A stretch of 64,000 nt of DNA from Alcaligenaceae bacterium SAGV5 (GTDB lineage: Bacteria > Pseudomonadota > Gammaproteobacteria > Burkholderiales > Burkholderiaceae_B), in NCBI GenBank assembly GCA_009360345.1, contig SPDP01000003.1:496001-560000 (forward strand), written 5' to 3'. Made by a program: the position numbers and the translations under genes. The notes below the pieces were generated by a model. That model saw nothing but the letters and a program-made list of their open reading frames with translations, was not told the origin of the DNA and did no database searches. Shown one piece after another: positions 45,166-53,041 of the stretch. Within the stretch, counting starts at the first letter, position 1. Every line of letters begins with the position of its first letter.

Positions 45166-46332
45166 TTACATATTTTCCGGCTCGTTCATGACCTTTCGAT
45201 ACCACTCGTGGAAATGCTGCATGCCGTCTTCCATGGGAGACTGGTAGGGGCCGACCTCGTTGGTGCCGCGTTCCATTAATGCCTTGCGGCCGGCGTCCAT
45301 GCGTTCGGCGATTTCGTCGTCTTCGACAGCGGTTTCCATATAGGCGGCTTGCTGGGCTTCGACAAAATCCCGTTCGAAATGGACGATTTCCTCGGGATAA
45401 TAGAATTCGACGATATTGACCGTTTCCTGCGGACTCTTGGGATAGAGCGTCGACAAAACCAGGGTGTGCGGATACAGCTCGATCATGTGGGTCGGAAAAT
45501 GCGTGACCCAGATCGCCCCGAATTCCGGCGCGCTGCCATTGCGGTACGCCAGCAGGGCATCGTGCCAGCGCTGGTAGACGCCCGAGCCGGGGTGCGCCAG
45601 CGCGTTGTGCACGCCGACCCGCTGCAGGCTGTAGTAGTCGCCGAACTCCCAGCTCAGGTCGTCGCAGGTGACGAAGCGGCCCAGGCCGGGGTGGAACGGA
45701 CCCACGTGGTAGTCCTCGAGATAAACCTCGATGAACGTCTTCCAGTTGTAGTTGCACTGGTGCACCTGCACCCGGTCCAGGACATAGTCGCTGAAGTCGA
45801 ACTCGGGCCTGCCATCCAGGGAGGCAAGCTCGGAGGCGATCCGGCGTCCGCCCGAGCGGGGCGCCTCGAACAGCGAACCGTTCCATTCCTGCAGCGCGAA
45901 TCGCTGCAGGTCCAGGCCGGGTGTTTCGCTGAACAGCGGCGCGCCGATAAGCTTGCCGCGGGCATCGTAGGTCCAGCGGTGCAGCGGGCAGACGATGTTG
46001 CCCGGGCGGCCGAGGTTGCCGCCGCAATGCGCGGCCTGCCGCTCACCGCCGGCCTGGTACTGGCCCAGCATGAGTGCCTGCCGGTGTCGGCATACGTTGG
46101 ACAGCAGTTCGACACCGGACTGGTTGCGCACCAGCACACGGCCGTCGTTTTCCTGGATCAGGGTACGGTAATCCCCGACTTCGGGGACGCCTTTCTGGTG
46201 CCCCACGTAGATGGGGGCCTGGCCAAAGACGTTTTGCATTTCACGCGCGAAGCGCGCTTCATCGAAATAGGCACTGACTGGGAGCTGCGCTCGGCTCGCC
46301 GCCACGTGTGCCACGCGACCGATATCGGTCAT
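45166..46332 (-). CDS. Rieske aromatic-ring-hydroxylating oxygenase, alpha subunit
   Basis: A 388-residue oxygenase. The Rieske 2Fe-2S ligands are Cys81/His83 (CRHRQ) and Cys115/His118 (CPLHRW). The mononuclear iron ligands lie in LEDYHVGPFH (His209, His214) with a later acidic ligand. It belongs to the choline/betaine-monooxygenase-like (GbcA/VanA-type) branch that works as a homo-oligomer. No reductase or ferredoxin gene adjoins it, so it needs an external electron donor. The substrate is unknown: quaternary amine or aromatic acid are both possible. Confidence 0.88.
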   Translation of the reverse strand: MTDIGRVAHVAASRAQLPVSAYFDEARFAREMQNVFGQAPIYVGHQKGVPEVGDYRTLIQENDGRVLVRNQSGVELLSNVCRHRQALMLGQYQAGGERQAAHCGGNLGRPGNIVCPLHRWTYDARGKLIGAPLFSETPGLDLQRFALQEWNGSLFEAPRSGGRRIASELASLDGRPEFDFSDYVLDRVQVHQCNYNWKTFIEVYLEDYHVGPFHPGLGRFVTCDDLSWEFGDYYSLQRVGVHNALAHPGSGVYQRWHDALLAYRNGSAPEFGAIWVTHFPTHMIELYPHTLVLSTLYPKSPQETVNIVEFYYPEEIVHFERDFVEAQQAAYMETAVEDDEIAERMDAGRKALMERGTNEVGPYQSPMEDGMQHFHEWYRKVMNEPENM

Positions 46333-46590
46333 GACTTCCCTCCGCGAGAGTTGTGAAGCCAGTCTCCCCGCTGCGAAACCGCCCCTTACGCGACCTGGAG
46401 CGGTGGTTGAACTTCGCAGAGGGTACTGGCGCGAAGAAAATGATCTGCCCGATCAAGCCGGGTATTGTACCCCGGACGGCGGGAGAAGTCCCCGCGCAGG
46501 CCCGGTCCGCCCCCGCCTGGGGCGGGGGCGGAATCCCGTCATCCCGTACAATTCCGGGTTCGATGCCGTGACGAGATCCAGGAGGCTTGA
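46333..46590. other. Divergent region between the Rieske gene and xseB
   Basis: It holds a TACAAT (46547-46552) 39 bases before the xseB start, likely its -10 box, and a GC-rich dyad CCGCCCCCGCC/GGGCGGGGGCGG around 46508-46532 just upstream. No confident -35 is present. Confidence 0.45.
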
Positions 46591-46860
46591 TTGGCCGACA
46601 AATTCGTGAATGTTTCCGATGCGCAGGGCGATGCTCCCGCGCAGGCCCTGCCTCAGGACTTCGAGGCCGCGCTGGGCGAGCTCGAGGCGCTGGTGGCGAT
46701 GATGGAGGACGGCTCCATGCCGCTCGAATCCTCGCTGGCCGCCTACCGGCGCGGCGTCGACCTCGTGCGGGTCTGCCAGGACAGGCTGGCGCGCGCCGAG
46801 CAGCAGGTCCGGGTTCTCGAGGGAGAGTTGCTGCGCCCCTTCGAAGAGGCCGGGGATTGA
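46591..46860 (+). CDS. xseB: Exodeoxyribonuclease VII small subunit
   Basis: An 89-residue XseB: the core FEAALGELEALVAMMEDGSMPLESSLAAYRRGVDLVRVCQ is diagnostic. It pairs with XseA, not in this window, to degrade single-stranded DNA. The TTG at 46591 is the start, with CAGGAGG 5-6 bases upstream. It is followed directly by ispA in the conserved xseB-ispA-dxs order. Confidence 0.94.
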   Translation: MADKFVNVSDAQGDAPAQALPQDFEAALGELEALVAMMEDGSMPLESSLAAYRRGVDLVRVCQDRLARAEQQVRVLEGELLRPFEEAGD

Positions 46861-46864
46861 TTTG

Positions 46865-47770
46865 ATGGCTGGCAGTCGCGAAGATTTTTCCGCCTGGATG
46901 GCGGCGTGCGGGGTGCGCGCCGAACAGGTGTTGGCGCGCTTGTTGCCCGTCCAGGACATTGATCCGCGCACGCTGCATGGCGCCATGCAGTACGCGGTGC
47001 TGGGCGGCGGCAAGCGCGTGCGCCCCATGTTGACCTATGCCGCGGGCGAGGCCTGCGCGGCATCCGGCGCCGGGAGCGAGGCGGCGCTGGACGCCGCCGC
47101 CGCCGCGGTCGAATTGATCCATGCCTACTCCCTGGTGCATGACGACATGCCGTGCATGGACGACGACGTCCTGCGCCGCGGCCAGCCGACCGTGCACGTG
47201 GAGTTTGGCGAAGCCACCGCGCTGCTGGTGGGCGATGCCTTGCAGGCCCTGGCGTTCGAGGCCCTGGCGCGCATGCCGATCGCCCCCGGGCTGACCGTGC
47301 AGGCGGTGCAGGTGCTGGCCACCGCGGCCGGCAGCCTGGGCATGGCCGGAGGCCAGGCCATCGATCTGGCCAGCGTCGGCAAGCCGCTCGATCGGGACGA
47401 ACTCGAAGCCATGCACCGGCTCAAGACAGGCGCGCTGCTGCGCGCCAGCACCGCCCTGGGCGGCATCGTGGTGGGCGCGAGTTCGGTCCAGCGCGCGGCG
47501 CTCGACGGCTACGCCCAGGCCGTGGGGCTGGCGTTCCAGGTGGTCGATGACATCCTCGATGTCACGGCGGATTCGGCGCGCCTGGGCAAGACGGCCGGCA
47601 AGGATGCGGCCGCCGACAAGCCGACCTATGTATCCATACTGGGCCTGGACGAGGCCCGGACCCTGGCGGAGCGCCTGCGCCAGGCCGCGCACGAGGCCAT
47701 CGTTCCGCTGGGCGCGGGCGGTGCGCGCCTGGCCGCGCTGGCCGATTTCATCGTGCTGCGCGACCGCTGA
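46865..47770 (+). CDS. ispA: Farnesyl diphosphate synthase
   Basis: A 301-residue polyprenyl synthase. The two aspartate-rich motifs DDMPCMDDD and DDILD, which bind Mg-diphosphate, are intact, as are GGGKRVRP and the KTGAL helix. It condenses IPP with DMAPP and GPP to farnesyl diphosphate. An ATG at 46865 is preferred over the adjacent TTG. It lies between xseB and dxs in one operon for isoprenoid precursors. Confidence 0.94.
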   Translation: MAGSREDFSAWMAACGVRAEQVLARLLPVQDIDPRTLHGAMQYAVLGGGKRVRPMLTYAAGEACAASGAGSEAALDAAAAAVELIHAYSLVHDDMPCMDDDVLRRGQPTVHVEFGEATALLVGDALQALAFEALARMPIAPGLTVQAVQVLATAAGSLGMAGGQAIDLASVGKPLDRDELEAMHRLKTGALLRASTALGGIVVGASSVQRAALDGYAQAVGLAFQVVDDILDVTADSARLGKTAGKDAAADKPTYVSILGLDEARTLAERLRQAAHEAIVPLGAGGARLAALADFIVLRDR

Positions 47771-47786
47771 ACGGAGACTCCGAAAC

Positions 47787-49658
47787 ATGCCCACCGATAT
47801 GCTCGACCGCATCGATTCTCCGGCCGACCTGAAAAAACTGGACCGCTGCCAATTGTCGGCGCTGGCCGATGAACTGCGCGCCTTCGTGCTGGAGTCGGTG
47901 TCCCGCACTGGCGGCCACCTGTCCTCGAACCTGGGCACGGTCGAACTGACCCTGGCCCTCCACTACGTCTTCAATACGCCCGACGATCGCATCGTCTGGG
48001 ACGTGGGGCACCAGACCTATCCGCACAAGATCCTGACGGGACGGCGCGCCGGCATGGCGACCCTGCGGCAGCGGGACGGCATCTCGGGCTTTCCCCGGCG
48101 CAGCGAATCCGAATACGACGCTTTCGGCACCGCGCATTCGTCCACTTCCATCTCGGCCGCGCTGGGCATGGCCGCGGCCGCGCGCATCGAAGGTGTCGAG
48201 CGCAAGCATATCGCCGTGATCGGCGACGGCGCGATGTCGGCCGGCATGGCCTTCGAGGCCTTGAACAACGGCGGCGTCATGCCCGATGTCGACCTGCTGG
48301 TGATCCTGAACGACAACGACATGTCGATCTCGCCGCCGGTCGGCGCGCTGAATCGCTATCTCGCCCGCCTGATGTCGGGCAAGTTCTACGCCGCCGCGCG
48401 CAACGTGGGCAAGGCCGTGCTGTCGCACGTGCCGCCCGTGTTCGAACTGGCCCGCCGGATCGAAGAGCACGCCAAGGGCATGGTCACGCCCGCCACGATG
48501 TTCGAGGAGCTGGGCTTCAACTATGTCGGTCCCATCGACGGGCATGATCTCGACTCGCTGATCCCCACGCTGCAGAACATGCGCAATCTGTCCGGTCCGC
48601 GTTTCCTGCATGTCGTCACCCGCAAGGGGCAGGGATACAAGCTGGCCGAGGCCGACCCCGTCCTGTACCACGGCCCGGGCAAGTTCGACCCCGCGGTGGG
48701 CATCAGCAAGCCGTCCACGCCGCCCAGGAAAACGTTCACCCAGGTGTTCGGCGACTGGCTGTGCGACATGGCGGCCGAGGACGCGCGCCTGATCGGCATC
48801 ACGCCGGCCATGCGCGAAGGCAGCGGCCTGGTGGAGTTCGAGCGGCGCTTTCCGGATCGCTATTTCGACGTAGGCATCGCCGAGCAGCATGCGGTGACCT
48901 TCGCCGGCGGCCTGGCCTGCGAGGGGCTCAAGCCGGTGGTCGCCATCTACTCGACTTTCCTGCAGCGGGGCTACGACCAGTTGATCCACGACGTCGCGCT
49001 CCAGGACCTGGATGTGACCTTCGCGCTCGACCGCGCCGGGCTCGTGGGCGCGGATGGCGCCACGCATGCCGGCAACTACGACATCGCCTTCGTGCGCTGC
49101 ATCCCCAACATGGTGGTGGCCACGCCCTCGGACGAGGCCGAGTGCAGGCTGCTGCTGTCGACCTGTTATCAGCATCCCGGCCCCGCCGCCGTCCGCTATC
49201 CGCGTGGCGCGGGCACGGGGGCGGCGCCGGCGGCAGGCCTCGATACCGTGGCCCTGGGCAAAGGGATCGTGCGGCGCGAGAGCGGCCGCACGGCCGGCGT
49301 CGCGATACTCGCGTTCGGCACACTGGCCGTTCCTGCCTTGCAGGCCGGGCAGGCGCTGGACGCCACGGTGGTGGACATGCGCTTCGTCAAGCCCATCGAC
49401 CGCGAACTCATACTTGAACTGGCGGCCCGGCACGGGGCGCTGGTGACGGTGGAAGAAGGCAGCATCATGGGCGGGGCCGGCAGCGCCGTCTGCGAGGTAC
49501 TGAACGACGCCGGCGTGACGGTGCCCGTGATGCAGCTCGGTCTGCCCGACCGCTTCATCGACCATGGCGACCAGGCCGCGCTGCTGGCGGGACTGGGGCT
49601 CGACGCGGCGGGTATCGAGCATTCGGTGCGCGGGCGTTTTCCCGAGCGGGTGAGTTGA
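47787..49658 (+). CDS. dxs: 1-deoxy-D-xylulose-5-phosphate synthase
   Basis: A 623-residue thiamine-diphosphate enzyme that makes DXP from pyruvate and glyceraldehyde-3-phosphate, the first step of the MEP pathway. Landmarks are [29 protein letters not shown], the ThDP-binding [16 protein letters not shown], and the transketolase-like C-terminal half ([13 protein letters not shown]). ATG 47787 follows ACGGAGA; the open frame upstream is a shadow of ispA. Confidence 0.97.
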   Translation: MPTDMLDRIDSPADLKKLDRCQLSALADELRAFVLESVSRTGGHLSSNLGTVELTLALHYVFNTPDDRIVWDVGHQTYPHKILTGRRAGMATLRQRDGISGFPRRSESEYDAFGTAHSSTSISAALGMAAAARIEGVERKHIAVIGDGAMSAGMAFEALNNGGVMPDVDLLVILNDNDMSISPPVGALNRYLARLMSGKFYAAARNVGKAVLSHVPPVFELARRIEEHAKGMVTPATMFEELGFNYVGPIDGHDLDSLIPTLQNMRNLSGPRFLHVVTRKGQGYKLAEADPVLYHGPGKFDPAVGISKPSTPPRKTFTQVFGDWLCDMAAEDARLIGITPAMREGSGLVEFERRFPDRYFDVGIAEQHAVTFAGGLACEGLKPVVAIYSTFLQRGYDQLIHDVALQDLDVTFALDRAGLVGADGATHAGNYDIAFVRCIPNMVVATPSDEAECRLLLSTCYQHPGPAAVRYPRGAGTGAAPAAGLDTVALGKGIVRRESGRTAGVAILAFGTLAVPALQAGQALDATVVDMRFVKPIDRELILELAARHGALVTVEEGSIMGGAGSAVCEVLNDAGVTVPVMQLGLPDRFIDHGDQAALLAGLGLDAAGIEHSVRGRFPERVS

Positions 49659-49659
49659 T

Positions 49660-49695
49660 GCCTGATACGGAAAGCGCGCGCTTTCCGTATCAGGC
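49660..49695. repeat. Perfect 36-bp palindrome directly after dxs
   Basis: GCCTGATACGGAAAGCGC is followed at once by its exact reverse complement, starting two bases after the dxs stop. As RNA it would form an 18-bp stem with at most a minimal loop. No T-run follows, so it is not a standard terminator. Confidence 0.9.
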
Positions 49696-49852
49696 GCGCC
49701 ACGCATGACCGAGGGTTAGCCCCGTAGGTGTCGCTTCCCGACAGGCGCAGAATTACTTTTGCTGAAGCGCTTTGCGAAGCGTTGCAATAGCGTCCAGTAA
49801 AGGTGATGTATAAGCGGTAGATATAACGCGCTGTCGTGGGGAGTATGCGTCA

Positions 49853-50110
49853 ATGCCCGCACCTCTGAGATCCCCTAATCCGTCGGCGTCCTTGACGACG
49901 CTGCGCGAAATACTCGGCTACAACGTACGAGCGTTCCGAGTCGCGCAGAAGATGTCGCAGGAGCAGCTCGGATTCGCCGCCCATCTCGACCGGACCTTCG
50001 TCAGTCAGGTCGAGCGAGCGCGTGTCAACATCTCGGTCGACAACATCGAGAAGCTGGCCAAGGCGCTCGAACTCGAACCCGCGATGCTGTTCAAACGCCC
50101 CGTACTCTGA
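49853..50110 (+). CDS. XRE/Cro-type helix-turn-helix regulator
   Basis: An 85-residue protein with one HTH_XRE domain: MSQEQLGFAAHLDRTFVSQV (helices 2-3) and NISVDNIEKLAKALELEPAM. Size and sequence resemble restriction-modification controller proteins, but no restriction or methylase genes follow. GGGGAG lies about 11 bases before the ATG. The 150 bases upstream are noticeably A/T-rich for this chromosome, a hint of horizontal origin. It stands alone between dxs and a LysR gene. Confidence 0.82.
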   Translation: MPAPLRSPNPSASLTTLREILGYNVRAFRVAQKMSQEQLGFAAHLDRTFVSQVERARVNISVDNIEKLAKALELEPAMLFKRPVL

Positions 50111-50279
50111 CCGCCGGCGGGGCGTCCGTGGCGCTTTGCCGGCCATTCCGCCTCTTGTCCCGGCCAGCCATTTGGTAACCATTGTTGACCTCTTGAGCGG
50201 TCCAGGAGGCGGTACCCGATGCGGGCAGGCGCCTCGCCAGCCATGCCTTGCCGCCACGCTTGATTCCGGCTCGGGGAAA

Positions 50280-51203
50280 TCACCGGCCATCGCCGAGGTA
50301 TCGGGCCAGAATGGCGCCGGCCCGCCTGATGAGTATTTCCGCGATCTTGCGCGCCCAGCCTTCGCCGGGATCTTTCACCGACAGTCCATAGTTCAGCGTC
50401 GGTCCGTCGACGATCCGGCAGAACGTCAGATCTGCATTGCCGGCATGATTGTTGGCGGTGAACGGATCGCAAAGGGCCAATCCCAAGCCGGCGCCTGCCA
50501 TCTGTAGCGCGGACTGGACGGAGCCTGTCTCCAGGGAAATGCTTGGCACGGTATTGTGCATTGCGCACATTTCCTGGAGTTTGTCGCGTGTCGTGAGGCC
50601 TGCCCGGACATTCACGAACGCGTGTCCGATCAAGTCTTCCACTTTCACCCGGCGGACATCCTTGAGAGGGTGGTTGCGCGGCATGCCGATCAGGTATTCC
50701 GCATCGAACAGCGGGGTTTGCACCGACCACGAGGCATCATGAGGCAGCGTTGCGAAGACGCAGTCGCAGGCCGCCCGGTTGGCCCACTGGGTGAGGCGAT
50801 TCCTCTGGCGGATGTCCAGGTCGATGCGCAAGGAAGGAAACGCGTGCCGCATGTCCGCCATGACCTGCGGCATCAATCCGTGAGCCAGGTGGGATTGCAC
50901 CAGCATGCGGATGGGGGCGCGCCGGCCGGCGGAAATGGTGCGGGCGCTTTCCCAGAGTCCCTCGACCTCCGCCAGGGCGCGATCGGCCTGTTCCAGGAAC
51001 AGCAGTCCCGCGTCGGTGGGGACCAGCAGGCGGCCCGAACGGACCAGCAGCACCAGGCCCAACCGCCGTTGCAACGCGGCCAGCGCGCGGCTGGCCTGGG
51101 GCTGGCCCATGCCCAAGGCTTGCGCGGCGGCGGTTACCGTTCCCTCGCGGGCCGTCAGGCGAAAGAGATTCAGCGCGGTCAGGTCGGGATAGAGACTGCT
51201 CAT
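50280..51203 (-). CDS. LysR family transcriptional regulator
   Basis: A 307-residue LysR regulator: HTH (TAREGTVTAAAQALGMGQPQ) and a substrate-binding domain (RAPIRMLVQSHLAHGLMPQV). It is divergent from a Bug receptor and a sulfatase across 125 bp, so it probably controls uptake and use of a sulfated or esterified compound. Inducer unknown. A palindrome between the two genes is a candidate binding site. Confidence 0.9.
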   Translation of the reverse strand: MSSLYPDLTALNLFRLTAREGTVTAAAQALGMGQPQASRALAALQRRLGLVLLVRSGRLLVPTDAGLLFLEQADRALAEVEGLWESARTISAGRRAPIRMLVQSHLAHGLMPQVMADMRHAFPSLRIDLDIRQRNRLTQWANRAACDCVFATLPHDASWSVQTPLFDAEYLIGMPRNHPLKDVRRVKVEDLIGHAFVNVRAGLTTRDKLQEMCAMHNTVPSISLETGSVQSALQMAGAGLGLALCDPFTANNHAGNADLTFCRIVDGPTLNYGLSVKDPGEGWARKIAEILIRRAGAILARYLGDGR

Positions 51204-51231
51204 GGCGCAACGCCTTGGGAAACGATCAATT

Positions 51232-51248
51232 CATGCTTTTTAAGCATG
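51232..51248. promoter_or_regulatory. Candidate LysR-type operator in the lysR/bug divergent region
   Basis: CATGCTT and AAGCATG arms separated by three T residues form a 17-base palindrome in the middle of the divergent space, with a T-N11-A core. Confidence 0.5.
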
Positions 51249-51328
51249 CTAACAGCGCAACATCGCATTGGATACATGAAACGTGCATGGATAGACTGGA
51301 TCGCATCTTGTCTTCCAGGGTGCCGAAC

Positions 51329-52306
51329 ATGGACCGTCCCATTTGCCGCCGAACCTTCTTCAAGCTTGGCGTCGTCGCGGCCGCGGCATTCGCCGCCGGG
51401 CCGGGACGCGCCCAGGGCGCGCCGGTTCGTATCGTGGTGCCATTCGCCCCGGGCGGAGGCAATGACATATTCGCCAGGCTTCTGGCGCCCGGCATTTCCC
51501 AGGCACTGAAAAGCCCGGCAATCGTGGACAACCGGGCCGGCGCGAGCGGAAACATCGGTGCCAGCTATGTCGCCCATGCCGCGCCAGACGGAAAGACGGT
51601 GCTCTATGCATCGTCATCGATCGTGATCAATCCTGCCGTGATGGGAAATATTCCGTTCGACGTGCGGCGCGATCTGGTGCCCGTCAGCCTGGCGGTTTCG
51701 CAGCCTTTGACCATGGTGGTCCGCCGCGATCTGGGCATCTCCAGTCTTTCCGAACTGCTGGCACGCATGCGCAGCCAGAAGATCAATCTCGCGTACGGAA
51801 ATGCGAGCCTGGGATCGATATCGAACCTTACGCCCGAGATCCTGTTCCGGCGAGCCAATGTGAGCGCACTCAGCGTCCCCTACAAAGGCGCGGGGCAACT
51901 GATGACAGCGCTGCTCGGCGGCGAGGTGCAGGCTGCCTTCATGATCTATCCGGTAGCCAAGCCGTATCTGGAGAAAGGAGATCTGGTGGCGCTTGCCACG
52001 ACCGGCCAGGGGCGCCTCAAGCAATTGCCGCGGATTCCCACGCTGGTGGAGGAGGGCTTCGCCGATCTGGTCGCGGACCAGTGGCACGGCGTTTTCATGC
52101 CGGCCGGGACGCCGGAAGCGCTCGCCGTCGAGTTCCAGATGGCGCTCTCGTCCGCGCTTGAAGAGGCGGCGGTGCGCAGGCGGATGGATGACGAGGGGGC
52201 GGCGGTGATCGGCAGCGCGCCGAAAGCGTTCGCGGAGTATCTCGACAAGGAGCTGGCTCGCTGGCGCCAGATCGCCAGGGAAACCGGCATCAGGATCTCG
52301 GCCTGA
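51329..52306 (+). CDS. Bug-type (TctC) receptor with twin-arginine-like signal
   Basis: A 325-residue Bug receptor: APVRIVVPFAPGGGNDIFARLLAPG and VDNRAGASGNIGASY are standard. Its N-terminus MDRPICRRTFFKLGVVAAAA has an RRxFxK twin-arginine motif, less usual for Bug proteins, which mostly use Sec. ATG 51329 is chosen because it gives this signal and follows AGGGTG; upstream ATGs would bury it. It is followed 12 bp later by a truncated sulfatase. Confidence 0.9.
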   Translation: MDRPICRRTFFKLGVVAAAAFAAGPGRAQGAPVRIVVPFAPGGGNDIFARLLAPGISQALKSPAIVDNRAGASGNIGASYVAHAAPDGKTVLYASSSIVINPAVMGNIPFDVRRDLVPVSLAVSQPLTMVVRRDLGISSLSELLARMRSQKINLAYGNASLGSISNLTPEILFRRANVSALSVPYKGAGQLMTALLGGEVQAAFMIYPVAKPYLEKGDLVALATTGQGRLKQLPRIPTLVEEGFADLVADQWHGVFMPAGTPEALAVEFQMALSSALEEAAVRRRMDDEGAAVIGSAPKAFAEYLDKELARWRQIARETGIRISA

Positions 52307-52318
52307 GGTATTGCGAGA

Positions 52319-53041
52319 ATGGGAAAGCAGCGGAAAAACCTGATCATTTTTCTTTCGGACAACCATGCCGGCGGACTGATGGGGTGTGCGGGACATCCCA
52401 TCGTCAAGACGCCCAACCTGGACGGGCTCGCGTCGAGGGGGACATTGTTCCGGAAGGCCTATACCACCAGCCCCATTTGTTGCCCCGCCAGGGCGTCGCT
52501 GGCAACGGGCCGGTATCCCCATGAGACGGGATACTGGGACAATGTCCTGGCCTACGATGGCAAAACGCCATCGTGGATGCATCGCGCGCGCGATGCCGGC
52601 GTGACAGTCGCCTCGATCGGCAAACTGCATTATCGCGGCGGCGACGACTACGGCTTCACTCAGGAAATCCTGCCTATGCATTTGTACGGCGGCAAAGGCG
52701 CCATACGGAATCTGCTGCGTGGATACGACGATGAGCCCGGGAAGAAAGACTCGGCCTGGTACGACATGTATGCGCTGAGTTCGGGCGTGGGCGACACCAA
52801 GTACCAGGACTACGATCGGAAAATCACCGCGGCCGCCAAGGCATGGCTTGAAGAAATGGCAGGCAGCCGGAAGCCGTGGATTCTTCTGGTGTCATGGGTG
52901 AGCCCGCATCCTCCATTCACCGTGCCGCAGCGGTTGCTCGATCGCTACCCCTATCAGCACATGCCGCTTCCCGTCGGATGGCGGGGAGAGGGGTGGGCGG
53001 CAGGGGGAGTGGGCATGTTAAGCGGTCGCCAGGCGGGATAG
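52319..53041 (+). pseudogene. Truncated arylsulfatase (N-terminal half only)
   Basis: A 240-codon frame that begins as a type I sulfatase: NLIIFLSDNHAGGLMG (metal-binding Asp/Asn) and ICCPARASLATGR, where CxPxR is the formylglycine site. It then covers the first half of the catalytic domain up to VSWVSPHPPFTVPQRLLDRY. Family members are about 450-550 residues; the second half, with further metal ligands, is missing. The last ~20 codons read GC-rich sequence unlike a sulfatase and overlap the glyS end. Probably an inactive remnant left by a deletion or insertion boundary near 52976. Confidence 0.82.

Noticed and set aside
49660..49695. Calling the dxs-proximal palindrome a terminator
   Set aside because: No T-tract follows on either strand and the dyad has no loop, unlike the other terminators in this window.
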